A stretch of 64,000 bases of DNA, taken from contig NZ_JAAEAH010000005.1 of NCBI RefSeq assembly GCF_010998615.1, forward strand, positions 118,153 to 182,152, read 5' to 3'. This document shows positions 1-7,536 of this stretch, piece after piece. Every line of letters begins with the position of its first letter. Positions within the stretch are counted from its first letter, which is position 1. Source of the DNA: Myxococcus sp. CA023. Its GTDB lineage: Bacteria > Myxococcota > Myxococcia > Myxococcales > Myxococcaceae. The notes beneath the pieces are model-generated. The model saw nothing but the letters and a program-made list of their open reading frames with translations. It had not been told where the DNA came from and did not search any database. Position numbers and translations under genes: made by a program.

Positions 1-396
1 TGCCGGCGTGGTGACTGGTACGTGACGGGAGACCGGGCCGTGCGCGACGCGGACGGCTACTTCTGGTTCGTGGGACGCGCGGATGACGTCATCAAGACGT
101 CGGGCTACCGCGTGGGGCCCTTCGAGGTGGAGTCCGCGCTGCTGGAGCACGACGCGGTGGCGGAGTCGGCCGTCATCGGTGTGCCGGACGAGAAGATTGG
201 TCAGCGGGTGAAGGCCTTCGTGGTGCTGGCGCCGGGGCATACGGCATCCCCGGCGCTCGCGCAGGCGTTGCAGGAACACGTGAAGCGGACGACGGCGCCC
301 TACAAGTACCCGCGCGAAATCGAGTTCGTCACCGAGCTGCCCAAGACGGTGAGCGGGAAGATTCGCCGTGCGGAGCTGCGCGCCACGCGGACGTAG
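1..396 (+). CDS. acyl-CoA synthetase (AMP-forming), C-terminal part
   Basis: The frame is open from the first base, so the gene begins upstream of the window and only the last 131 residues are present. They form the mobile C-terminal subdomain of class I adenylate-forming enzymes: the A8 region ([20 protein letters not shown]) and the A10 motif [10 protein letters not shown], whose lysine serves the adenylation step. The family activates a carboxylic acid with ATP and passes the acyl group to CoA. Substrate specificity lies in the missing N-terminal domain, so acetyl-, medium-chain or aromatic acids cannot be told apart. The gene converges on the flavoenzyme that ends at 408, leaving 11 bases between the stops. 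Confidence 0.9.
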   Translation, partial: CRRGDWYVTGDRAVRDADGYFWFVGRADDVIKTSGYRVGPFEVESALLEHDAVAESAVIGVPDEKIGQRVKAFVVLAPGHTASPALAQALQEHVKRTTAPYKYPREIEFVTELPKTVSGKIRRAELRATRT

Positions 397-407
397 CGGG
401 CGCGTCG

Positions 408-1577
408 TCAGGCTTCGAAGAGGACGGGGAAGCCCAGGAGCGCGCTGCCTTCCTGGGTGAACCAACCCTCCGCCACGGCGGCGTGCTGGGTGAGGGTGTG
501 GATGTCGCGGAAACGGCGCTGGAGCGATGCGCCATCGCGCACGGACGTGGCGCCGCCCGCGTGGTAGCAGGCCGTCACGACCTCGGCGGCTGTCTCCACG
601 GCCCACGTCAGGGTGGAGGACACCTGCGGCGCGAGGGCGAAGGCCTTCATCGGGGACTGCTGGCAGGCGTCCCAGAACACCTCGGCCATGCGGCGGAGGG
701 CATCGTGCGCGGCGCGGGCGCCCGTCTCCGCGCGGCCCAGCCGGTTGCGGAACACAGGGGAGTCCACGAGCGAGGTGCGCGCATACAGCCGGCGCTTGCC
801 CGAGCGGGCCAGGGTGAGCAGGTCGTCCACCGCGCCCTGGGCGATGCCCACCGCCACCGCGCCGATGTGCATGGCGTAGTGCAGCACTGGAACCACGAAG
901 TTGGCGCCCGGCACGGAGGGCTGGCCGGTGAAGATGTCGAAGGTGCGTTGCTGGGGGACGAAGGCGTCGATGGCGATGTCGTGGCTGCCGGTGCCGCGCA
1001 GGCCGAGCACGTCCCAGTGCTCGATGATGCGGACCTCGCTGGCGGGGAGCAGCATGGCGCGCGTCTCGGGCAGGCCCTCGGCGGGGCCAGCGCGGGGCTT
1101 GCCGTCTGGGCCAAGGACGACACAGTTGCCGAACAGCCATTCACTCTGGCGGCAGCCGGTGGCGAAGTTCCAGTGGCCGGTGACGCGGTAGCCGCCGTCC
1201 ACCTGCACGGCCTTGCCCTGGGCATTGAAGGCGCCGCCCACGGTGGCATTGGGCCCGGCGGCGTAGACGGCATCGAACTCCTCGCGGAGGAGGAGGGCGA
1301 AGAGTTGGGGGCTCTCCGAGGCAATCATCATCGTCCAGGCGGTGGAGGCGTCCGCGCGGGCCAGCTCGGAGAGGACGTCCAGCCCGGTGACGAGATTCAG
1401 CTCCAGCCCGCCATGGCTGCGAGGGACAAGCATCCGGTAGACGCCGATGTCCTTCAGCGTGGCGATGACGTCCAGGGGGAGCTGCCGTGCCTGCTCAATC
1501 TCCCCGCTGCGAGCGGAGAGGGCAGGGGCCAACTCACGTACCGCATGCAGCAGGTTCGCTCCGGCATCCAGCGTCAT
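408..1577 (-). CDS. acyl-CoA-dehydrogenase-like flavin-dependent monooxygenase
   Basis: A 389-residue protein of the acyl-CoA dehydrogenase fold. The N-terminal helical domain and the middle beta domain (around YRVTGHWNFATGC) are followed by a C-terminal domain ending in RRFRDIHTLTQHAAV, typical of the type 2 C-terminal domain (Acyl-CoA_dh_2). That domain marks the HpaH/HsaA/DszC group: two-component monooxygenases that use reduced flavin and O2 rather than desaturating acyl-CoA. No flavin reductase gene is adjacent, so a partner would have to be elsewhere. The frame is open upstream to 1736, but the ATG at 1577 has a GGAG about 8 bases ahead and gives the family N-terminus. The substrate is unknown. 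A true dehydrogenase remains possible. Confidence 0.75.
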   Translation of the reverse strand: MTLDAGANLLHAVRELAPALSARSGEIEQARQLPLDVIATLKDIGVYRMLVPRSHGGLELNLVTGLDVLSELARADASTAWTMMIASESPQLFALLLREEFDAVYAAGPNATVGGAFNAQGKAVQVDGGYRVTGHWNFATGCRQSEWLFGNCVVLGPDGKPRAGPAEGLPETRAMLLPASEVRIIEHWDVLGLRGTGSHDIAIDAFVPQQRTFDIFTGQPSVPGANFVVPVLHYAMHIGAVAVGIAQGAVDDLLTLARSGKRRLYARTSLVDSPVFRNRLGRAETGARAAHDALRRMAEVFWDACQQSPMKAFALAPQVSSTLTWAVETAAEVVTACYHAGGATSVRDGASLQRRFRDIHTLTQHAAVAEGWFTQEGSALLGFPVLFEA

Positions 1578-1706
1578 GGGTCGAGGCTCCGGAAAGAGAG
1601 CTTCAAAGATGCCTGATGCTGGATGTCTGTGAAAGGTGCAGTGCGCTAATGGTTTCAAGTCCTGCGCGCCAGGGCATTCGATGAGCAGGAATTGCTGTGT
1701 CCGCGG

Positions 1707-1732
1707 CCCGGGCGTCCTGGTGAACGCCCGGG
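1707..1732 (-). terminator. hairpin after the zwf-pgl-gnd operon
   Basis: A perfect 9-bp stem, CCCGGGCGT (1707-1715) with ACGCCCGGG (1724-1732), and an 8-nt loop lie 17 bases past the gnd stop on the minus strand. No clear T-tract follows, as in other hairpins of this genome. It is read as the end of the pentose phosphate operon. Confidence 0.55.
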
Positions 1733-1748
1733 TCAAGCAGGCCCCGTG

Positions 1749-3173
1749 CTACTTGCCCCACTCCGTGTGGACGAAGCCCGCTTCCGGTCTGTCCTTGCGC
1801 TGATACGTGTGCGCGCCGAAGGCGTCACGCTGTGCCTGGGTGAGGTTCTGCGGCAGCTCCGCGGTGCGGTAGCTGTCCAGGTACGCCAGCGAGGAGCTGA
1901 ACACCGGAACGGGGATGCCCACGCGCGTGGCTACGCCCACCGCCTGCCGCCACGCGGGGGCCATGCGCTCCAGCACCGGCGCGAAGGCGTCGGACACCAT
2001 CAGGTTGGGCAGCGTCGGCTGCTGCTGGAAGGCCTCACGCAGCGGCGTGAGCAGCTTCGCGCGGATGATGCAGCCACCCCGCCAGATGCGCGCCAGTTCC
2101 GCCGGGTTGATGTTCCACTGATACTCCTGGGACGCCGCCTGGATGAGCAGCATGCCCTGCGCATACGTCACCACACGCGCCGCGTAGAGCGCGTCATGCG
2201 TCCACGCCGCCAGCTGCGCCCGTTCCTCCTTGCTGAGCTGCCCCACCGGGCCGTTCAGCTTCGGCGCGGCTGCCACGCGTTCGTCCTTCATGGAGGACAG
2301 GATGCGCGCGTCCAGTGACGCGGCGATGGAGGGAATCGGGACGCCCAAATCCAGCGCCACCTGCACCGTCCACTTGCCGGTGCCCTTCTGGCCCGCCTTG
2401 TCCAACACCAGGTCCACCAGCGGCTTGCCCGTCTCCGGGTCCTTCTGGCGCAGCACCTTGATGGTGGTCTCCAGCAGGAACGAGCCGGCGATGCCATGGT
2501 CCCACTGGGACAGCAGGTCCGCCAACGCGTCCGCGTCCAGCCCGAGCCCGCGGCGCAGCACGTCGTATGTCTCCGCGAGCAACTGCATGTCCGCGTACTC
2601 GATGCCGTTGTGCACCATCTTCACGAAGTGCCCGGCGCCGTCCGCCCCCACGTAGGTGACACACGGCCCCATGTCCGTCTTCGCGGCGATGGCTTCGAAC
2701 ACCGGACGCACCAACTCGTACGCCGAGGGAGCACCGCCCGGCATGATGGAGGGGCCGTTGCGCGCGCCCTCCTCGCCGCCGGACACGCCGACGCCCAGGA
2801 AGTGGACGCCCTTGGCCTTGCACTGCTCCTCGCGGCGGCGCGTGTCCAGGAACCACGAGTTGCCGGCGTCCATGATGACGTCGCCTTCCGCCATCAGCGG
2901 CAGCAGGCGCTCCAGCATGGAGTCCACCGCCGCGCCCGCCGTCACCATCAGCAGCACCTTGCGCGGGCGCTCCAGCCGCTGAACGAAGGCCTCCAGCGAC
3001 TCGGTGCCCCAGACCTCGGGGTGTCCGTGCTTGCGGTGCATCTCATCGATGCGCTCCGCATGCCTGTCCCACACGGCCACCCGGAAGCCGTGGTCCGCGA
3101 TGTTGAGGGCGAGGCTCGCCCCCATGACGCCCATTCCCGCCACGCCGAACTGCGCGCCCGCTGCCTCACTCAT
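1749..3173 (-). CDS. gnd: 6-phosphogluconate dehydrogenase, decarboxylating
   Basis: This 474-residue enzyme oxidises and decarboxylates 6-phosphogluconate to ribulose 5-phosphate, making NADPH, the last oxidative step of the pentose phosphate pathway. The N-terminal Rossmann motif is visible (GVAGMGVMGASLALNIADHG), as is the catalytic stretch GHFVKMVHNGIEY with its lysine. The long C-terminal helical domain runs to the end. Length matches the dimeric long-chain (about 470 residue) class. It is the third gene of the operon, 37 bases after pgl. A hairpin 17 bases past the stop probably ends the transcript. Confidence 0.96.
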   Translation of the reverse strand: MSEAAGAQFGVAGMGVMGASLALNIADHGFRVAVWDRHAERIDEMHRKHGHPEVWGTESLEAFVQRLERPRKVLLMVTAGAAVDSMLERLLPLMAEGDVIMDAGNSWFLDTRRREEQCKAKGVHFLGVGVSGGEEGARNGPSIMPGGAPSAYELVRPVFEAIAAKTDMGPCVTYVGADGAGHFVKMVHNGIEYADMQLLAETYDVLRRGLGLDADALADLLSQWDHGIAGSFLLETTIKVLRQKDPETGKPLVDLVLDKAGQKGTGKWTVQVALDLGVPIPSIAASLDARILSSMKDERVAAAPKLNGPVGQLSKEERAQLAAWTHDALYAARVVTYAQGMLLIQAASQEYQWNINPAELARIWRGGCIIRAKLLTPLREAFQQQPTLPNLMVSDAFAPVLERMAPAWRQAVGVATRVGIPVPVFSSSLAYLDSYRTAELPQNLTQAQRDAFGAHTYQRKDRPEAGFVHTEWGK

Positions 3174-3210
3174 CGTTGGTTCCTCCTGGAAGGTTTGCGA
3201 CTGGGAGCCC

Positions 3211-3882
3211 TCACCGCCCGGCGGCGGCGGGGTCCAGCATCCACTCCGAATTCGTCACCCGGGCGGCGGGGAGGCTCAGGTCCCCCGCCAGCGCCCGGCG
3301 CACCGTGTCCTGCTTGCCCGCCCCCGATACGAGGGTCAGCACGTGCCGCGCGGACCGCAACACCGGCAGCGTCAACGTCATCCGCCAGGGCGGCGGCTTG
3401 GGTCCCACCACCGCCAGGACGCGCTGCTCGGATTCCTCCAGCGCGGGGTGGCCGGGGAAGAGGCTGGCCGTGTGTCCGTCCTCTCCCATGCCCAGCAGCA
3501 CCACGTCCAGGGTAGCAGGCAGCTTCGCCGCGTAGTCCTTCGCGGCGGCGTCCCGGTCCTCGCGCTCACCCTCCATGCGGAACACCTGCGACGGTGACAG
3601 CCGAAGAGGACGCAGCAGCGTGTCCTCCACCATCCGGTAGTTGCTGTCCGCGTGGTCGGGCGGCACGAAGCGCTCGTCCACGAAGTAGACGTCCACGCGC
3701 TCCCAGGGAAGCACCTGCGCCGCCAGCGCCCGGTACGCGGGCCCCGGCGTGCTGCCGCCCGACAGGGCCAGGCTGACGCGCCGCTGGGTGGCGAGCGTGT
3801 CCTGGAGCGCCCGCGCCATCCACACCGCGGCTTCCCGGGGCAGGGACTCTGTGGGCACGATGTGCGTGCGTGCGGCGCTCAC
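3211..3882 (-). CDS. pgl: 6-phosphogluconolactonase
   Basis: This 223-residue protein hydrolyses 6-phosphogluconolactone. Family motifs are [17 protein letters not shown] near the N-terminus, [13 protein letters not shown] in the middle and [20 protein letters not shown]. It belongs to the SOL/DevB type, not the YbhE beta-propeller type. I place the start at the GTG at 3882, which overlaps the zwf stop in a GTGA arrangement and gives the usual family length. An ATG-started form from 4020 would lie inside zwf and add an arginine-rich stretch unlike the family. The 4-base overlap implies translational coupling with zwf. Confidence 0.92.
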   Translation of the reverse strand: MSAARTHIVPTESLPREAAVWMARALQDTLATQRRVSLALSGGSTPGPAYRALAAQVLPWERVDVYFVDERFVPPDHADSNYRMVEDTLLRPLRLSPSQVFRMEGEREDRDAAAKDYAAKLPATLDVVLLGMGEDGHTASLFPGHPALEESEQRVLAVVGPKPPPWRMTLTLPVLRSARHVLTLVSGAGKQDTVRRALAGDLSLPAARVTNSEWMLDPAAAGR

Positions 3883-5423
3883 AGGCTGGTCCACCGGCGG
3901 CCATCCCGGGCCAGCAGCGCGGCCGCGGCATCCGGGCCCGCGCTTCCACCGGGGTAGCCGTGCGCCGGTCCGCCCTCGCCGGACTCCAGGGCTTGGAGGA
4001 TGGGCGTCACGAAGGTCCACGCCTGCTCCACGCTGTCCTGCCGCGCGTAGAGGGTGGCGTTGCCGCGCATGCAGTCCAGCAGCAGGCGCTCATAGGCCTC
4101 GGGGACCGGCCGCTGGAAGGTCTCCTGGTAGTTGAAGTCCATGGTGACGCCCGCGATGTTGACATCCTCGCCAGGCACCTTGGATTCGAAGGAGAGCGCG
4201 ATGCCTTCCTGGGGCTGGATGCGCAGCGTGAGCACGTTGGGCTGCAGCCGCTGGCAGGTGGCGCCTTCCCCGGAGAAGAGGCTGATGGGCACCGATTTGA
4301 AGTGGATGGACACCTCCGTCACGCGCCGCTTCAGCTTCTTGCCCGCGCGCAGATAGAAGGGAACGCCCGCCCAGCGCCAGTTGTCGATGTTCATCTTCAT
4401 GGCGACGTAGGTCGGCGTGCGCGAGCCGGCCTTCACGCCCTTCTCCTGGAGGTAGCCCTCGTACTGGCCTGCCACCACCGCGCGGGACACCTCGCGGCCC
4501 TCCAGCGGGCGCAGCGCGCGGATGACCTTGTTCTTCTCGTCGCGGATGTCCTCGGCGCCGAAGGACACCGGCGGCTCCATTGCGCACAGCGCGAGCACCT
4601 GGAGCAGGTGGTTCTGCACCATGTCCCGGATGACGCCCGTCTCGTCGTAGAAGCCGCCACGCCCCTCCACGCCCAGCGTCTCCGCCGCGGTGATTTCCAC
4701 GTGGTCGATGTTCTGCCGGTTCCACAGCGGCTCGAAGATGGCGTTGGCGAAGCGGAAGACGAGGATGTTCTGGACGGTCTCCTTGCCCAGGTAGTGGTCG
4801 ATGCGGAAGAGCTGCCGCTCGTCCAGCACCGCCGCCAGCTCGCGGTTGAGCGCGCGGGCGCTCTCCAAATCGTGGCCGAAGGGCTTCTCGATGATGAGCC
4901 GCTGCCACGGGCGCTGGTCGGCCTGTTCCTGGCGCTTCAGCAGCCCCGACTCCGACAGGCCGTGGAGGATTTGGGGGAAGGTGGAGGCCGGGGTGGCCAG
5001 GTAATAGAACTGGTTGCCCTGGGTGCCGAACTTCTGGGCGACCCGGTCGAGCTCCTCGCGCAGGCGCACGAAGGACTTCGGGTCGTCATAGCCGCCAGAG
5101 ATGAGCTCCAGGCGCGGGGCGAAGTCCTTCCAGACGGCCTCGTCCAGGGGCTGGGTGCGGGCGAACTTCAGCAGGGACGCCTTCACCTGCTCGCGGAAGG
5201 CCTCGCTGTCTCCTTCGGAGCGGCTGAAGGCGACGACGGCGAAGTTCTTCGGCAGCAGGTGGTCTCGCGCCAACTCGAAGAGGGCCGGGAACAGCTTGCG
5301 CTGGGCCAGGTCTCCGGTGGCGCCGAACAACACCAGCGCGCACGGGTCGGGCCGCCGGGCGCGAACCAGCGGGTCTCCTTCTCGGGGATGGGTCTCGATG
5401 TGCAGGCCCTGATGCGCGTCCAT
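3879..5423 (-). CDS. zwf: glucose-6-phosphate 1-dehydrogenase
   Basis: A 514-residue enzyme oxidising glucose 6-phosphate to the lactone with NADP(+). The nucleotide-binding motif [19 protein letters not shown] is near residues 30-50 and the active-site signature RIDHYLGKE is present. Family length is normal. It is the first gene of zwf-pgl-gnd, which together give the whole oxidative branch of the pentose phosphate pathway. The stop overlaps the pgl GTG start by 4 bases. The start is the ATG at 5423 ([10 protein letters not shown]), preceded by a gap of about 120 bases to the next gene, where the promoter should lie. Confidence 0.96.
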   Translation of the reverse strand: MDAHQGLHIETHPREGDPLVRARRPDPCALVLFGATGDLAQRKLFPALFELARDHLLPKNFAVVAFSRSEGDSEAFREQVKASLLKFARTQPLDEAVWKDFAPRLELISGGYDDPKSFVRLREELDRVAQKFGTQGNQFYYLATPASTFPQILHGLSESGLLKRQEQADQRPWQRLIIEKPFGHDLESARALNRELAAVLDERQLFRIDHYLGKETVQNILVFRFANAIFEPLWNRQNIDHVEITAAETLGVEGRGGFYDETGVIRDMVQNHLLQVLALCAMEPPVSFGAEDIRDEKNKVIRALRPLEGREVSRAVVAGQYEGYLQEKGVKAGSRTPTYVAMKMNIDNWRWAGVPFYLRAGKKLKRRVTEVSIHFKSVPISLFSGEGATCQRLQPNVLTLRIQPQEGIALSFESKVPGEDVNIAGVTMDFNYQETFQRPVPEAYERLLLDCMRGNATLYARQDSVEQAWTFVTPILQALESGEGGPAHGYPGGSAGPDAAAALLARDGRRWTSL

Positions 5424-5521
5424 TCGCTGCCTCCCTCCGGGTTGGGTCCGGCGGGAACCTTACGCCTTCCGAGTAGCCACCGGGCAAGTGGGAGTGCGGG
5501 CAATGACGCCGGTCTGACGTT

Positions 5522-5541
5522 GCGGAGCGTGCCTGCTCCGC
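5522..5541 (-). terminator. hairpin after the FkbM methyltransferase gene
   Basis: GCGGAGC (5522-5528) pairs with GCTCCGC (5535-5541) over a 6-nt loop, starting 5 bases past the stop of the methyltransferase on the minus strand and upstream of zwf. There is no T-tract. The assignment is positional. Confidence 0.4.
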
Positions 5542-5546
5542 GCCCT

Positions 5547-6446
5547 TCAAGGCAGGCAGAGCAACTGGTACCGCTGGGTGTCGTGCTGCTTCACTTCGCG
5601 CAGGTCGACACGGCACGCCTGTTCAATGTCCCCGAAAGGCGACACCCGACCCCACAGACGGCGCAGGTGGCTCTGCTTCGCCTTGAAGTCGTCGGGGGAC
5701 ACGTAGGCGCGGATGTTCTTGTAGTGACCTTCCAGCACCTCGCAGACGCGGCGAGGGTCGGCTCGCGCATACTCACCCCGTCCGTGGACCTCGATGTAGA
5801 GGATGGGCTTGTCCGGACGTTCGAGCGTGGCCCGCATGCCGTCCAGCACGTCCAGCTCGAAGCCCTCCACGTCGACCTTCACGAAGTCCACGTGTGACAG
5901 GCCTTGCTTCTGGACGAAGCCGTCCACGGTGACGACCGGGACGGTGATGCCCTCCGCGCCCTCTTCGGGAACGTGTCCGTTGAGGCCCGTGGCGAAGGTG
6001 ATGACGCCTTCCTGCGAGCCCACCGCCGCCTGGATGGCCTGGCAGTTGCGCAGGTGGTTGTTCCGGAAGTTGGCGTCCAGCTCCGCGTAGTTCTCCGGCT
6101 CGGGCTCGAAGCTGAAGAGCTGTCCCAGCGGGCCGATGCGGCTGCGCAGGTACATGGACAGGTAGCCGATGTTGGCCCCCACGTCGAAGGCCACCATGCC
6201 CGGCCGCAGATGGGGGGCGATGAGCGGGAGGTCCGACAGGAAGTCGTTGCCCTGCAGGTACAGCAGCATGTGCGTCGTGCTGCGGTGGGCCTTCAATGTC
6301 AGGTCATAGCCGAACAGCCTGCGCTGGACCTCGAGCGGCTGCTGACCGTTCAGCTCCAGCAGCAGCCGCGCCGTGCGCAGCTGGCTGAAGGGGACGAACG
6401 TGTGGGCGAGTTGGGCGGCTCGGAGCGCAGGGTCGATAGGACGCAT
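5547..6446 (-). CDS. FkbM family methyltransferase
   Basis: A 299-residue SAM-dependent methyltransferase. The SAM-binding motif AFDVGANIGYLSMYL starts near residue 86, followed by the acidic strand end FSFEPEPENY and the FkbM hallmark VDFVKVDVEGFELDVLDGM. The family O-methylates sugars, polyketides and other small molecules, often in surface polysaccharide or natural-product pathways. The target cannot be read from this sequence. No glycosyltransferase or polyketide genes are adjacent. It is divergent from the acyltransferase gene starting at 6635, with about 190 bases between. Confidence 0.85.
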   Translation of the reverse strand: MRPIDPALRAAQLAHTFVPFSQLRTARLLLELNGQQPLEVQRRLFGYDLTLKAHRSTTHMLLYLQGNDFLSDLPLIAPHLRPGMVAFDVGANIGYLSMYLRSRIGPLGQLFSFEPEPENYAELDANFRNNHLRNCQAIQAAVGSQEGVITFATGLNGHVPEEGAEGITVPVVTVDGFVQKQGLSHVDFVKVDVEGFELDVLDGMRATLERPDKPILYIEVHGRGEYARADPRRVCEVLEGHYKNIRAYVSPDDFKAKQSHLRRLWGRVSPFGDIEQACRVDLREVKQHDTQRYQLLCLP

Positions 6447-6634
6447 GGGGGCGCTCCCGTCTTTATGGCAGCGGCAGGTCCACGGGCAAGGAACGGCGGA
6501 TTGCCCTTGGGGGCAGTTCCCATGGCGCCCTCCAGGCCGGCTGTCTGGGTGGGAGGGGAGCGGCCGTGGGAAGGAAGGCCTGTCAGGAGAGGGGCATGGG
6601 ATGGGCCCGAAGGTGGTATGCCTGGGGCCTCGCC

Positions 6635-7360
6635 ATGAAGTACGCCGTTACGCTCTGGTTCTGGGTCGTCTTCCTGCTCACCGCCCCGGTGCTGTTCACC
6701 CTGGGCGCGCTGCTGCTCGTCGTCACGTACCCGTTCGACCGGGACCGGCGGCTCTTGCACTCACTGGTCTGTCGTTGGTGCTACGGCCTGTGGCTGCACG
6801 CGTCCCCGGGCTGGCGCACGCGAATCGAAGGCCGTGAGCTCATTCCTCCTGGGCCCTGTGTGATGGTGGTCAACCACCAGTCCGCGGCGGACATCCTCGC
6901 TGTCATGGGCCTGTTCCATCCCTACAAGTTCGTGGCGAAGGCGTCGCTGTTCTCGCTGCCGCTGGTGGGGTGGATGATGACGCTGCTGGCCTACGTGCCC
7001 ATCGTCCGGGGCTCGTCCACCGCCATGAACCAGCTCCTGGACCCGTGCCGGCGCTGGCTCCGCCGTGGCATGCCGGTGCTCATCTTCCCGGAGGGGACGT
7101 ACTCCAAGGGCGGGCAGTTGCTGCCCTTCAAGCGGGGTGCCTTCCAACTCGCGCTGGAGGAGCATGTGCCGGTGGTGCCCGTGGTGGTGGAAGGCACGCC
7201 AGGGCTGCTGGACGGAGACGGCCCCTGGATGAGTCCCACCGCCTCCATCCGCGTGCGCGTGCTTCCCGCGCTGCCGCCGGAGTCCTTCGGTCCGGACTCA
7301 CAGGAGTTGGCCACGCAGGTTCGCACGCTGTTCGAGCAGACGTTGGCGAAGACGGGCTGA
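6635..7360 (+). CDS. 1-acyl-sn-glycerol-3-phosphate acyltransferase (PlsC-type)
   Basis: A 241-residue membrane acyltransferase. A hydrophobic N-terminal segment (residues 5-30) is followed by the catalytic HX4D motif NHQSAAD (H81-D86), a positively charged substrate-binding stretch and the FPEGT motif at 151-155. The family transfers an acyl chain to lysophosphatidic acid to make phosphatidic acid. Ornithine-lipid or other lyso-lipid acylation is also known for PlsC paralogues. I use the ATG at 6635 (MKYAVTLWFW) because the membrane segment starts there. An in-frame ATG at 6566 would add a short basic leader. It stands alone on the plus strand. Confidence 0.88.
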   Translation: MKYAVTLWFWVVFLLTAPVLFTLGALLLVVTYPFDRDRRLLHSLVCRWCYGLWLHASPGWRTRIEGRELIPPGPCVMVVNHQSAADILAVMGLFHPYKFVAKASLFSLPLVGWMMTLLAYVPIVRGSSTAMNQLLDPCRRWLRRGMPVLIFPEGTYSKGGQLLPFKRGAFQLALEEHVPVVPVVVEGTPGLLDGDGPWMSPTASIRVRVLPALPPESFGPDSQELATQVRTLFEQTLAKTG

Positions 7361-7536
7361 GTGTCCCCGCGCACGCGCCTGTCCACGGTCAGGCCCACCC
7401 TGGTGCAAAACAATGGGGGGGCGGAAACACTGACACAACCCAATACAGGATGGGGGCGCCCTCGCGAACGTCTCAGGCGTGCTGAGGGGCACATTGCGCG
7501 GGGGAGGGCAGCGCGAGTGCGCTATCCTCAACATAC